From NCBI GenBank assembly GCA_900491605.1, contig UESW01005085.1:1-64000 (forward strand): a stretch of DNA of 64,000 nucleotides. Reading direction: 5' to 3'. The notes below the pieces were generated by a model, which worked only from the letters and a program-made list of their open reading frames with translations, was not told the DNA's origin and did no database searches. The translations under genes were made by a program, and so were the position numbers. The stretch is from Calamus simplicifolius (lineage: Eukaryota; Streptophyta; Magnoliopsida; Arecales; Arecaceae). This document shows, piece after piece, positions 32,344-47,100 of this stretch (positions are counted from its first letter, which is position 1; every line of letters starts with the position of its first letter).

Positions 32344-34690
32344 TACATCTTAGCCTCCAACTTTATTCCGAGGTTAGCATAATTCCCACAAACGGCCTCG
32401 TTGAAATAATCGCTGCCGCTATTTCTCATGCAAAATAGAAGTGGAGTGGAGCTGAGAGGATCAGAATAAAGGTATAATAGGGCTTTACCCGATCTATTAT
32501 ATAATTTGTCAGTGAAACAAGTAATGCCACCTCCATTTGTTATTCCTTGGCCCTCCCATCTCCTCTTGCTATCAGATGAGCAAAAAGATCAAATTTGCCC
32601 AACGCAAAGTTGGGACGATAAGCAGTGCAGCATGAATTTAATTATCTCAACATACCAGCATCCCCACATATTAGTGATAAGATGAAAAGCACACGCACGA
32701 GCATGGATTCGTTGCATCTTATTCAACCTCTCCTCTCGTGGCTCAAAAGAACAGCAGGCCGCATGAACTTGCCCGAATCTATCATGGATCTTGTGGGGGG
32801 AACTGATGAGTCTACCTGCTTGGTGTCTCGACTCTCGAGTCAGAAGCCAATGCCACCTGCCCACCTTATAATACTGATATGGGCCTGTCTTGTACTCTTG
32901 TTTGCATGACAAAGACTGAATAGTTTTTTTCTTTTTTTTTGATTCCATGGCAACATTCGGCTTCAGAAGTGGAAAGGGAATTGAATTGAAGCATGCGTTG
33001 CAGCGTCGTCTCATTGGTCGTCATCATCATCACCTGTAACCTTGTTAGCGTGCATGCATGAATTTTTTGCCAACAAGACGCAAGAAAGATTTTTCCTCCC
33101 AGATAAGATTTTAAAGAAGGGATAGATAACGTTGCAATCCCCAGTAAATAAGCTCGCTCATTTAGCCCCATCTTTAGCAAGATGATTGTCATTTCACCCA
33201 GTTTCCTGGACAGAAAGAGCTTGCCTTGCTTGGACTCCGCTGATCGCTCAGAACAGCTTGATTTGAAACTAGGATTCAAGGATAGACTTAGTAAAATGGC
33301 TAATAATCATTACTGCAATGAACATAGGATGAGTCAGGTTACTATTATTTTTATTGGTATTGAACAGAGGATGGGGTTGAATCTTTTCCATAAGTCCCGT
33401 AAAACATACGAGGGGAAGCAGGGTTTTGTATGCTATCTTTAGTTTGACTAAACGAAGAAGGGTAAAATAAATCTTTACAAACCCTTTTTAAACATTAAAA
33501 TTATTGCTATCGAGGGATTTGAAGGAATATTGTTGTCTTTTCTTAGTTAGGAATTAAAAATTATTGCTATTAAAGGATTTGAAATAATGTTGTTATTTTT
33601 TTTTTAAATTTAAAATACATGTCCAATCTTTAATAAGGGATTTGGAAGAGTATTGTTATCTTTTCTTGATTTAAAATATATTTAATACTCACCGAAGGAA
33701 GTTAAACATTATAAGACAAATATTCAATGTATGCCGAAAGACAGAGATAAGAGATAATAATAATCGATCCGTTTCAAAACATATGTAATATGTTGCAAGC
33801 TTATTATAAATTCATGAATTACTTAAAATATCTTCTAATAATATATTTTATCAAATATATAAAAGCAAAATAATAATAATAATAAAACTAAGCCTTTGAT
33901 GAACATATGTAAGAAGTATCAATCTATATTTTCAATGCATTTCATTTTGATAGGTTTTAATGGGTCCCTTTTTTTTGCATTTACATTTGTGCTATATTTA
34001 AATATTTTAATGTCTTCTATTTTTTATAAGTAAAAGAAGACGTTCAAAAGGTTGCTCGCCTTCAATTCCAAGTGACTTAAGGAATTAATTAGAATAATTT
34101 GATAATTCATAACAAATATTTTTTTAATATTATAAAACCAATAGAATTGCTTATGAATTCTAAATACTCTCTAAATGTTTAATATAACATCATAAATTTT
34201 GGCGAGTAAGAAATCATGTACATGCCCACATCATTTCATTGAACCGGCATTATTATTTTTCTATAAATAATTTTTGCTACATAACACATTATTAAAATTA
34301 GACCTACAAAAATATACAAAATAATATATTATAATATATTTCTTTCCTTTTCTGCCAATATATCAATTTTTTGATCTTTTAGGATTGCAACATGCTGCTC
34401 TACACTTCAATTTTGTCATTGAAAAAATTGATTGTTGCCTCTTGGTTCTAAAATGACTTCCTACTTTCCTTTTTGCCTAACTTTTGTTCTTAAGAGCACC
34501 TTAAAAGATGAGTAGAACAACGGAAGAAAGGAAAAAAAAAAAAAAGATTGTATTGATTTCAGCTCGATAAATGATAATATTATCAATATATTATACTTTA
34601 TTTATAATATATTAATATATTTTTTTAGAAAATAATTGAAAATTTAAATTTAAATTAAAAATATAATTTAAAATGATACGGCGGCTCTTG
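32344..34690. other. Gene-free, mostly A/T-rich intergenic DNA
   Basis: Between the hAT MITE and the IVD promoter. Short open frames around 32589-33442 on both strands have no domain. 33490-33680 holds imperfect repeats of AAGGGATTTGnA...TATTGTTnTCTTTTCTT. From 33700 to 34670 the sequence is very A/T-rich with AATAAT and TATAATAT runs. Nothing supports a gene. Confidence 0.5.
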
Positions 34691-35485
34691 TAGCCACGTG
34701 CAGAGATGAGTGCAGTACACGATGGCATATCATGCGCGCCGGCGCTGCGTCACCTCTGGCGCGGCTTGTCCCTGACGACAAGCCAAATGGCTTGGCATCC
34801 GCCAATAACTTATAAAGAAGGTGATAACCGATAATAAAGATCGACCTTCCCCTCGTAATTATTTTTAAAATAGTAAATCGACGTTAACTTATAATTATTA
34901 GGAAGTCGATACTTATTGTCACTGATAACCCATCATCATATTATTTTTAAGACGATTCTTAACTCGATGATAAAATCTTTATTTTTTTTTTATAAAAAGA
35001 AAAATCTTAACCTTGATGGATAGAAAACCGTAAGCACCACGCCACCCATTTTCCAATGGATGGTCGGATCAAGAGCACATCACCCCCTCGTTCCCATTCA
35101 CGGATCCGAAACATTCAGGTTCGTGGGATCCTAATCCAACGGTTCACAACACTCGTTCGATCAGTGGATGCGGGAAGTGGCGTCCGCAGCTTCGTCTTTG
35201 CATCCCACACGTCTCTCCAAATTACCATTGGATTATTCTCGATTGGATCGTTCTCGTTGGCGCCCGCATAGCTCGAAGCCTCACTCCCACGGTACGGGCG
35301 GGGTGCGGTTGCGATTATGCGATATCTGCGTTGGCTGGCCTAAACCTCGTTAAATAAAGCCAGCAGCGCTTGCCGACGAGACTTCGTAGCTATCCGAAGC
35401 TATTATTTTCTCCTGCGAAAAATCCGCTCCGGCCGCCGTTGCTTCACTCCATCTCTCGGGCCCTCAGCCTCCACGTCGTTCGGAA
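34691..35485 (+). promoter_or_regulatory. IVD promoter and 5' UTR
   Basis: A G-box CACGTG lies at 34695-34700. GC-rich sequence runs from about 35040 to the start codon. A TATA-like TTAAATAAAG lies at 35350-35359, 127 bp before the ATG. In Arabidopsis branched-chain amino acid catabolism genes, including IVD, are induced by darkness and sugar starvation through bZIP factors that bind ACGT cores; this G-box would fit such control, but it is 790 bp upstream and unproven. Confidence 0.4.
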
Positions 35486-38400
35486 ATGCAGAGGTTTTCC
35501 GCTGCGAGACGCGTCGCATCTCTCCTCCAGAATCGGAGCCGGCAGAAGGCTTCGTTCTCCACCTCCCTCCTCTTCGATGAGACCCAGACGCAGGTCGTCT
35601 TCTTTACTAATTGTTGGTTATTTTCTTCTCTTCTTAATTTCACTTATCTTAGTCTAATCATCTTGGGGTTTTAAGGAATTCTAGGAGTTGGATTCTATTA
35701 ATGGATTACGATTTGGGTAGCGTATTCTTGATTAGGTGGTCTTCTTTTCCGGTTCTTGCTTCTTCCCCCTTTTTAATGCCATTTATTTCGATAATTTTTT
35801 GCGTCTTCAGGAAATTGGAAATAGGGTTTCAGCAATGGATCAGGAGTGAGGTGGTTGGTTCTTGATCTGGGGAAGATCAGTGCAACTTCTTGCTAATATT
35901 CTTTTCGAGTGTTATATGACATGCGGCTCACTATTTAGCCCTAGAATTTGAAGTGTTCTAGCTTTTGGGAATAATGATTAGTATGATTGCTGGCTTGGCA
36001 ATGTACGGCAATTGAGGATAGAAGTGGTTTAATATATTCTTGATGAATATTTTTAGCAGGGCACAAATGAACCGGCTTGTATTCAATGGTTTGATCATAT
36101 AATTTAACAACTCTAGTGCTGGAATACAGAAACTAGTATTTGGTGTTGATTTTAAATTTTAGGATGAAAGATGAGGGACACATGTTAGTTCAACTTTTAA
36201 TATTCATAGTGCGATTTTTTTCAAGAGCAGATGTGGGGAAACATCTCTTCTAATGCAGTTGTATCTTTAAGGGGATGAAAGAGGCGTCTCACACTGAGAA
36301 AACATGAAAACTGTTGTTGAATATTAATTTCTGATATATGCCTCATAAATTTTTTTAGGAATAATTACATGGGAAATACTTGAATTTATTTAGGATTTTT
36401 AATTGACTCCTTATGCTTTTCTTTTTTTTTCATTTGAGTATGTCAACTTATGTAAGTTTTTTTTAGTGAAGTACATTTTTAGCGGCCATATATGATGACT
36501 TGATGGATCATATACTCAACTCATCTAAGCCTTTTCCCAACTACATAGGGTCGGCTACATGAACCTGCTTCCTTCACTCTGCTCTATTCAGGACTAAGTT
36601 GACATTTAAATTATAAATAGTTATATTTTTTAATTATTTCTATCCATGTTAGTTTAGGTCTATTTCTATCTCTATCCTTACCATGAACTTGATGGATCAT
36701 ATGATGACCATTAATGATAACTTGAGTGTACTTTTATTTTTCGGCTTAAGTACTAACTTATAAAAAAAATTTATTGGGTATGCTAATTCATAAAAGTTTT
36801 GAATTAAGTATACTTGTTTAAGTCTAGTAAGCCTTGTAAATGCATGACAAATCAATCAACCAAAAATTTTTATATATAAAATTTATACACAATAAGCTAA
36901 AAAAGAAATATTATTATCTATTTGTACACAAAATAATTATATGCATGAAATATTAAGCAGTAAAATAGTAACTTTTCAGTCTTATAGTAAATGAATTAAT
37001 AAGAAAATTACACTTCAAATATATGCTTTTTTTTATATTATAGATATTTTGATGCACTACTAATACATTTCTCAAAAAAAAAAAAAAAACAAAAATTTGC
37101 CCTCTCTTAAAAGCCATGTGACAGAGTATGTGACTTTGCAAAGGCTATTTGACTCTGTCACATAAAGTTAGATATTAAAAAAATGTCAATGAATAGTCGA
37201 TATAATTCTTCTGTCCACATTCTTTATATTTGATTAAAAAACTTTTATAAGTTAGTGTACTCAATTAAAAAAATTTTCTAAGTTTGTATACCTAATTTAA
37301 GAAAAAGGTATTCTCATGTCATCATTGATGGTTGTCATGCGGTTTGTCAAGTGATCATTAACTGCCGTAAAAAATGTACTTGATTAAAAATTTTACATGA
37401 GTTGGGATAGTCAATTGAAAAACAAAAATAGTATAAGGATTCAATTGAAAGCTTCAAATAAGTTCATGTACTTCTGGTGTAATTATCCCTTTTTTTTTTT
37501 TTAATAGATGTTGGTTCAGAAATACTGTTTTTGAAAATAATGCATTTCAAGCTGGAAATTGAAGATCTGCAGCTTCAAGAATGATGCAGATTCTGTTATG
37601 AAACCTAGAATGGTTATGTTTACTTATTAAACCTTACACACAACAATCTGACTGGGTGTCAGTGACCTATTTCTGTGCGTTATTATGGTGACATGCAAAA
37701 AAAGTTTCCTCACTGTAAATTCATAATATTTTTTCACAACATTTTTATAAATTGACAAGTCTGTCTTAGTGTAAGCATTAACCTGCTTTTTAATAAAATG
37801 GAACCATCCATTTATGTGATTATTGCTATTGTAGATCCTTTCTTTACTGTAGCAATGTTTTTGAGCCTCAATCATGCATCTTTATCATCCTGGGTCCCTG
37901 TTCCTATCAGCAAATATAAAAGTTTTCTCCTGTTTGTTGGATTCATGGCTGTCCTTTGACAACTCTCTGTTGTGATTTTCATAGTTTAAAGAGAGTGTTC
38001 ATCAATTTGCACAAGAAACCATTGCTCCACATGCCGCAACCATTGATGCAACAAACTACTTTCCAAAGGTTGTACAATTTATCAACTATTTGATTCATTA
38101 AAAGCCATTACTATGACATCTAATCATTCTATATTGTTCTAGGATGTTAACTTGTGGAAACTCATGGGAGATTTCAATCTCTATGGCATTACTGCACCAG
38201 GTAAATAAGTGAGGATAAGTAGGATCAAATAATCGCTTTTGCATGTTCACTGGATTTTGTAATACTTTATTAGATTATAAGACATTTTTTATCCTTTTTA
38301 AATAATCCTCATTTAATTAGAAAGATGGACATTTGATGATAGCAGGTTTATATTCCTTATAATCACACATTGAACACACAAATAGCCATGAACAAGGACC

Positions 38401-41113
38401 ACATTCTACTTATTCAAGAGAAAAATTTGAAAAGTTTGACAAGTAGGTTAAAATAAAGAGCAAAACAAATGGTGATAACGTCAAGCCTCATTTGGGACAG
38501 TTGATCATGCCATGCTTAGCAAATGGGATTACTAGACTAGGTGTTGGTTAAAGCACAAGCAAATTGTTTTTGCTGTTAAGTCCTTTTATGGCTTGAAGTA
38601 GACATGGGAGAAAGGATGATGTCACATAGAATCTTTGGCACTTTTTTATTTTATTTTATTTTGAGTAGACATGAGTGCTGCTCTTCTTAAGGATCCACAG
38701 ATTTATATTTTCCCTTCCAGGTAAGTATAACCTCTTTTCTCTTCATACTTATCTTATCCCTTCACATGACTGTTTATTCTTCTTAGCTTTTGATAATATC
38801 TTCCTTGCCAGTTTCTCTGGTGGTGGTGATTCTTTGCAATATTGAGTCATTTCATGATTTCATTGAGCATCTACTGTTTCATTTTATATTTTGGAAAAAA
38901 AATCAGTCTATTTTTTCCAGCATGCAATAACCCACTGTTTCATTGTAGAGGAATATGGAGGACTTGGTCTTGGTTATTTGTACCACTGTATTGCAATGGA
39001 GGAAATAAGTCGTGCTTCTGGATCTGTTGGCCTTTCTTATGGTGCCCATTCAAACTTGTGCATTAATCAATTGGTACAGTACATGCTGTGATTATGAATC
39101 GTATTGTTATGTGCCAACTATCTAATACAAATATATAAAATGAATATCATAACCATTTTGTAGGTACGACATGGGAGCTCTGCACAAAAACAGAAGTATT
39201 TGCCAAAGGTTTTTCTTCAGCCCCTCTTAGAGTTAGCATTCTGCCCCCGGGAAACCTGGATTTTTGGCTTAACATTTGGTCAAGACATTTTATTTAAATG
39301 GAGATCTTGAAAAATACAACTAGATTTGCCATGTTATCATATTTAGTCTAATTGCAACAAGTTTTGCAATCAAGTCTACTACTAGTTGTAGCTCTCCATC
39401 AACACGTTTTAGTTATTTGACATTATATATGATGTTTTCTTTCGTGGTTGATGATTATCTTAAGCTTATTAGGCTACATGCATTGGTTTTCTTTCATTAG
39501 GTCACAGTTTGGTGCTTCATGCAGGTTGTTTCCACTTGGTGTGTCAGCATTTTCTTTTTGTTGACTGTTCCATCATATGTCCAATTTGTGAACTGAATTA
39601 TTGGTTTATGATGATATGAATTTTAAGAAGTATGATGTGGCCTCAGAAAAGTCGAAAATGCAGATAAGCTCTTATAAATTCAACCTGAACTCCATTGTGA
39701 AAGATATTAGCTTATAAGCTTAAGTGAATTGGCATTGGAAATTGAATTTGTTATGCCCAGCATACAGTTGCCATTTCCAATTGCATTTTTGCATCTCTCA
39801 TCCCACTATAGTTTTTTCTCCCTATCATAAATTATTGGTATGGATGCATGTATATTCTAAGGTTTGATTTTATCTACTTTCCTAAAACAACTTTAATGTT
39901 CACAAGAATTTCTTCTAAAAGTAAATTATTAGAATGTGTCCACATATATGCTATTGGTTGTCTATTATTGTATTCTTTGATCCCTCAGTAGCAGTTTTTT
40001 GCTGGTTTTTTCTTAAGACAAATTAAAAACAGTTGTTGATATCTTTTCAACAATGGTGTGATGAATAATATTTAATCACGTTTACCCTTTTACTAATGCA
40101 CATTGAGGTCTTTTCTTTCCCATTATGGCTGTGCTAATTATGTTTTTGTCTTTAATATGAAGCTAATCAGTGGGGAGCATGTAGGGGCATTGGCAATGAG
40201 TGAACCCAATGGTAAATAAAATTGAATTAGTGCTTCAAATTTTCATTCCTGCTTGATCCTTGAAACTAGTGAAAATTTCTCATAATGTCTTCTCATATTT
40301 TGTACATTTTTCATTGTTTGTCCAACACTTCAGCTGGTTCTGATGTTGTCAGTATGAAATGCAAAGCCGATCAAGTCGATGGTGGTTATGTCATAAATGG
40401 GAATAAGATGTGGTGTACAAATGGACCAGTTGCTCAAACTTTGGTATTCTCTTGCTAATTATTATTTTTTCTTTATCTAGCGACATATTAGTTATCCATT
40501 TATGATCTCTATCATCAATCTTCTCTGTGAACTTTGAATTTTTATTCCAAGTTATATGCTATTGCAGTAATTTTTGCATTGGGTAAACAGCTTTGGTGTG
40601 ATAGTGGTTGAAACCAACCTTATCAAAACAAAATATTAGCTAACATGGTAATTTTTTTCCATCGGTAAAGATAAATTCCTATTCATACTTAACATTTGAC
40701 ATATGAGTTGCATTACATGTTCATGTACCTGAACAAGAATGGATGACGATCCAATTCAAACACATTGAGGTTCTTCTCCCTTGATATCCATCAGACTGTT
40801 AGAAGTATCATTGTATTTGCATCAAGTTTTCCCTTTGGGGAATTACCATTAAAACTGGTGTTACACACACAGAGCGTGCATTAGACTTGGCTACATTCAA
40901 ATGTAGCCAATCCTAAATCCGGTTACTTTCTCTATCCTTGGGTCCACACAGTTCACATATCTTAAAGATGGAAAAGGTAGGGTGGCTCTTGGATCCATGT
41001 GGATCCAAGGATTGAAGAGATGATCAAAATGGATCCAAGGATTGAAGAGATGATCAGATTTTGGACTTGGTTACATTCAAATGTAGCCAAGTCCAGCTCT
41101 CTCTCTCTCTCTC

Positions 41114-41160
<47 letters not shown>

Positions 41161-44100
41161 CTAAAGTTGAGTCTATCTATATAATCCTTATAGATCATGA
41201 AGTACTCTTCCTATGTTTGGTGATCTCTATGCACCAAGGTGTCTTTGCATTATTCACCAATACCCAACATTTGTGAAAGATACATTAATAGGTAGACAGT
41301 TGTGTCTAAATTTTTAGGGTTATCCTGTAGGTGCATTCTACATTCTGCTAAGACTTTACAGAATTTTGGATATCACTATAATATATGAATCCATCCCTTT
41401 CAATCATGTGCTGAAAGATTACCATCAGAATGTTATCTATTTGCAGTGTTGAAGAATAAAAGACATCAAGACTTGATAATGGAAGGAGCCATGCAGACTG
41501 GAAGAATGGTTACCATTTCCATGGCATATAAGGAAGCACCTCCAAGGAGTTTGAACTCTGGGGAGGAAGTAGGGCAAGTTTTAGTATACAGGATATGACT
41601 AAATACACTTGCTTGTTGTGATGGTGATTGATTATTCAATAATTGAAGAGAACAATCATCTCTGCTTTCTTGAGGACCTCCAGAGTTTGCAAAACCAAGA
41701 CTGCAGTCATTATTTTTAGTGAACATGGTCAGGTTTTGCCTAGAAAGAAGGGAAGAAAGAGGACAGCAATTCTTTATCTTTGAGAAATATTATGCACCCA
41801 CCTGGAATGATCTGCAAAGAGAGTGCTTGAGGTGTTGGTTATGAAGAACTTCATGAGCGTGTCTTTGACGCTGCAATGAACATCAAATCTTTACCCTACA
41901 ATTTATGTCATGTGCAGACTGCAGATCTGGGCTATCATCATCTAATTCATCCAAAAATGGCAAGGACTTTGTATGTTGATATGCTGCTTTTAAAGGCATG
42001 AATTTAGAACTTTGCATATGCTGTTATTCGTATGTTATGTGTGAGTTACAAACATTCAGATCAGGATCTTTCTGGAAGAGGGGAAGGCATAACCACCAGA
42101 GTCTTGATTGTAGGAGCAGGGCCAATTAAGATTAAGGTGCTTTTCTAGGAAGCAAGGTTTCATGATGTTCATCAACTCTTCATGCATCAATTTATGTTTG
42201 GCCTATTGGTTCTGTGAACTCTTGCATTCTCAAATAAAGATTCCTTTCATTATTATGCCTCCTATTTACCATCATTTGCTAAATGGGCATCAACACTTCA
42301 TGTAAGATGTAAGATTAGTGACCCTGTTGGGTTCCACTGCCATTTGAAATTTTGAAATTAAACCTTGTTATTTGGTATTCTAGAATCTGGTCCCATGGGT
42401 ATTGCTAGTTAGATAAGCAATGCTGAAATGTGATTAGCTTTTTGCTTTTGGGCCAGATAAGTTTGGCAATAAATGGAAGAAAAGCTAAGACATTCGAGAA
42501 TTCTGTGAATCATTCTCATGAATGTTTCTGATGTCAGAGGAATTCTATTACTTTGGACTAGTAGAAAGGGGTACTGTGGGTATTTGTGTTTCTGATGTCT
42601 GAGGAATTCTATTACTTTGGACTAGTAGAAAGGGGTACTGTGGGTATTTGCATCTCTTCTTCTCCTAGGTGATGAAAAGATGGCATTGCAGTTTGTTGCA
42701 TCTAGTGGGCAACTTATGATTTTACCGGTGAACTTACTGAAGGAGCTGGGTGAGACAGCCTTCCCTAGTGATTCCTTCCCTCCATAGATAACAATGTTTC
42801 AGGGCATGATTCATGATTGCTGTGTGGGTCCTAGCAAGTCTTGGTTTTCCATGTTGTTTTCCTGCAACAAAATTCTCCATTTAATGGTTATTTTCCCTTT
42901 GAGATAGAACAAGGCACAGACATTCTATTTTTTATCCTTAAATTCTAGTTTTCTGTATTCAGTACAGCATGATGCCCTGTTAATCTTGAACTCGTCTCTG
43001 ATAAAGTGACTTTGGAACAGGTGGTTTATGCAAAAACAGATGTCAATGCTGGATCAAGAGGAATTACTGCATTTATAATTGAGAAAGGAATGCCAGGGTA
43101 TTTATAATATTCACTTCTATTTTTCTTATACAAGTCAATCTAGGCTTTGCAAAATTCTTTTCAATCTTTTCTTTGCAAACTTCAGTACAATTTGTTATTT
43201 AGTAGGCTTAGTTGCTGTGCATGTGTTGTAGAGAATCTTTTACCATCTAATTGAATCAGTGAACAATTTTGTACTTCTTGAAATTGAGAATCAAAATACA
43301 AGTGTCGTGTGCTGTTATTTTCAAATTTTAAACATGCTGCAATTCTTTGAAGGTCTTTATAATTGCGTTTGTTTTCTCTTCTTGCAGTTTCAGTACTGCT
43401 CAAAAATTGGACAAACTTGGCATGAGAGGAAGTGATACGTATGCTGTTCTTGCTTATCAAGGATGCTCTATTAAAATATTAACCTTTAGAAACAAGCTTC
43501 TTATAACTAACTAAAGGAATATCGTTTGTAGATGCGAGCTTGTATTTGAGAATTGCTTTGTTCCTGAAGAAAATATACTTGGCCATGTGGGAAAAGGTAT
43601 CCACTTCTTACATGTCTCTATACTAAGGATAAAAAGAATTTTTATGGGGAGGGAAAGTTATTTTTTGATAAGGGGGATAAAAGTTTATTTATCTAGTCAT
43701 ATTTGTCTCTCTTTATTGAGGCTTTCACTTCAAAAATGTGTTGCTAAAATTGTGGTTACAGTTTTCTCTAGGAGTTAATACATCTTCACTTTTCACTATA
43801 GCTAATACACTAGGAACTTGCGGTCTTCCACTAGAAAGTAAGACTTCTGTTACTTATCTACATGGTTATCTACATGGCTTTATCAGTGAAATTATGAAAT
43901 TCAAAGAGAAATTGTTATTAATATATATATGGTTGGGCTACATATTTTATTTAGTTCTTTGAAAAAATGAATCGACAATTTAAAATCAATGATGGACCAT
44001 TCAAATTCAAGATCAAAATCATCAAATATGATCTGAGATACAAAAAAAAAAAAAAAATCTTAAAAGCCAAAACTTTTATGTTTTAGTGGTCTCTGTCCTA

Positions 44101-47100
44101 GTCATAAGTAGATGTCAAATGAACAGTTTTCAAGATTTGAAATCTCGGTATCGGACCACAAACCACTACCATATTGGTGTGGTATCAATATGCTTGGTGG
44201 AGGGGTCAATTTGATCGTATTGATACTTAGTACACCTCCCATATTGAGTATCGGCTCAATGCCGATATGGTATGAAACAGTATACATTGGTACATAACTC
44301 TTGATGGTTTTAAATACCATGATATTATGTTTTACTATAATATAATGATCAAAATCTAGTGAATATAAATATATCCTTGTTTTAAGATGTGTAGACTATT
44401 ATTTACAAAGTGGATTTTCAATTTATATGCCCATACTAGTGCAATTGATACTATTTACTTCTGTACTGACTTGATATATAAGTTAGAGATCACCAAAATA
44501 TATAAATTTTAACTTTTAGACTTTTTTATAGTGTAGATTATGATCAATGGTTTAGATTTTCAATTTGAATAGCCTATTGTTGATTTTAACAAGGAGTTAA
44601 AATAAGTAGAACAACTCATGTAGGTCATGATCAAGAAACACTTGGTGTAACTCTTATAGAGTTGCGCTTTTTTGAATTGGACAACAACTTGACTTGATGA
44701 GTGAAGTAGGCTTTCCAATATTTTTGGCCTTCAGAACTAGTTGTTAATATCCTTCCTAGCCTTCTGCTTTCAGACTTCAATCCTGTGAGTTAAATCCTTG
44801 CCTTGTTGCCTTCCTAATTCTAGCACTAGCTGCACATTCTGAACTCAGTACCAGTGGGACCCCACATTAATATTCTTAGTTGTTGGGTGTGATCTACTAC
44901 TTCTAAGCTGCTTGCACACTGAATATCATATGATTTGGAGATTCATAGCTTATACATTAAGTGGTCAGAAAGCTTATTTTTGTTCAATGTTTGACCCCTT
45001 GATGAACAGTTTAGGGATCTCCAAATCACATAATTTTTTAGTTCTAAACAGTTCGAACATAATGGATCACATCCAACAGCTCAGATCATTGATATGAAAT
45101 CCTTATCATCCAATTCAGAAAAAGATATAAGTTAAATTTGACCCTTTAATATATGCGCCCATGCTATGTGTATGTCTACAAGTCTTTCCCAAGAAACCAT
45201 GGAATTTCTGGAATAGCATTGTCTCCTTAGAGTTGCATTGCCTTCAAGCATGCAATACTCTGTTAGATTTCAACAAGCAACTTCTAAAGATATCTTATGT
45301 ATCCATATGTCTCTGTTAGCACTGCACTGCTATCTGTTTTTAGTGCTCTGTGTTGTATTTAAAGGGATTTTGTTTTTAGCTCAGTACTGATAATTGAAAA
45401 TGTTCAGTGCATAGTAGTGTTAAGATCCATTTGTATTTGTATATCTGGCTGCATAGTCTTTAATGGCTGTTATCGTAGCCATCTATCCATATGCTTCAGA
45501 ATAGTAAAACTGGCCCAACTCTGTAAACTGCAATGTTAAGTGGTTGGCACAGCAAAGACTAATATTTTGTTAGTTTGACTACCAGAGAGGGATGCATTAG
45601 AATTTTATTTAGCAATGATGTGGCATGCTTGTCTTTCAGAACATGTGCCCCCTTTTCATGCTAGGATCTTTGTAGAAGGCTGTACTGTTCAAGATGAAGG
45701 TCATACTGTTGGCATTGATTGTGGTAGAGGTCTTGGAAATGGGAAGTTCTTATTGTGGACTTATTAGTTGTAACTTGGGCACATGTTAGGACCTTTATTG
45801 AAAGCAGAGCTGGGCCAATCAAACTCTCATACTTGGTTACCCATCTAGCTCCATGGCATCTTCTAATTCTCATTTGTGAACCTCTCCCTAGCAAAGCAAA
45901 CACTTTTACAAAAAAAAAAAAAAAAGAAGATTCTTCACTCTAAAAATTGCTTAAAGGCGTGTTTTTTTATGGTGTCATCACAGAGACAGCTATTTAAGAT
46001 AACCCTTCTGTTAGATCTTAATCTAATTCACATTCCCTTTAAGTTCATGTATTTTTGTGACAGTTGATTTTCTGGTCTCCTAGTCTTCACAAAATCTTGA
46101 TTCTAGATACTTCAAATTTCTTAAATTGATTTGATCTTGAGTTCTTTGCACTCATTTAATAGTTTTCTTTTGGAAACATGCCTTTCTTATATTAGTTTTC
46201 ACACAAATCTTACTACTGTATTGTTTCATATTTGGGTTTTTCTGGTGAATGTCTAACTTCTTTTGCATCTTGAATTCTTTTTTTAGATTTTGATGCTGTC
46301 TTTTTTTCCCCCCTTTATCATGGAGATGCAAAGCCCTACTTTGCTCTTAAAATTTCTCTACTCAATGTTTCATCTATTTAAGTTCTTGAATGAATTTCCC
46401 CACATGAATCCTGTGGAATCTTTGATGCTTGCTACCAGTTTTTTTTTTTTAATTATTATTATTACTACCACTTACAACCATGTTGCATCTTGATCCTGCA
46501 TTGTGGGATTGGTTTGAAAGGTTTTTTTTTTTTAATTTCTAATTTAAAACATGAAGACCAGAATATGTTTCTCCTATTTTGGTTCCCCCCTCGCTCCTTG
46601 GGTGAAATAAACAAGTTTGTTTCATTTGAAATATTTTTAGAAGTAACCACTTATAATTTTTTCTACTAATTAATAAACCAAAATTAGCTTTTGTTAGTGG
46701 ATGTTATGAACTCGTGTCATTATTGGTCTCTTACATATTAACATAGTATCCATAATTTCATGTTTTCATACTATTGGCCAACATTTTTTTATAAGTAATA
46801 CTTGTGAGCATTTTATGGTATCAATATTTTTCTTTTATAACTTATAGTTTACCATCCAAATGTAACATTTTTCATTTATAACTTACAATTTAACACTTAA
46901 TTCTATGGTAAGTGGTCATACCAGACTATAAGTAAGGTTGCAACTTGGGTTGGGCTCAATCCAAACCCACCCACCTACTGTTCATTGGGTAGGATCGGGT
47001 TGAGGATTTATAAATATGTGTTGGGCTTGGGCTCAAAAATCTTAACTCAGTCTCATGTAAGGTTGGATTAGGGTTGACTGTCAAACAGACTTGAACCCAA

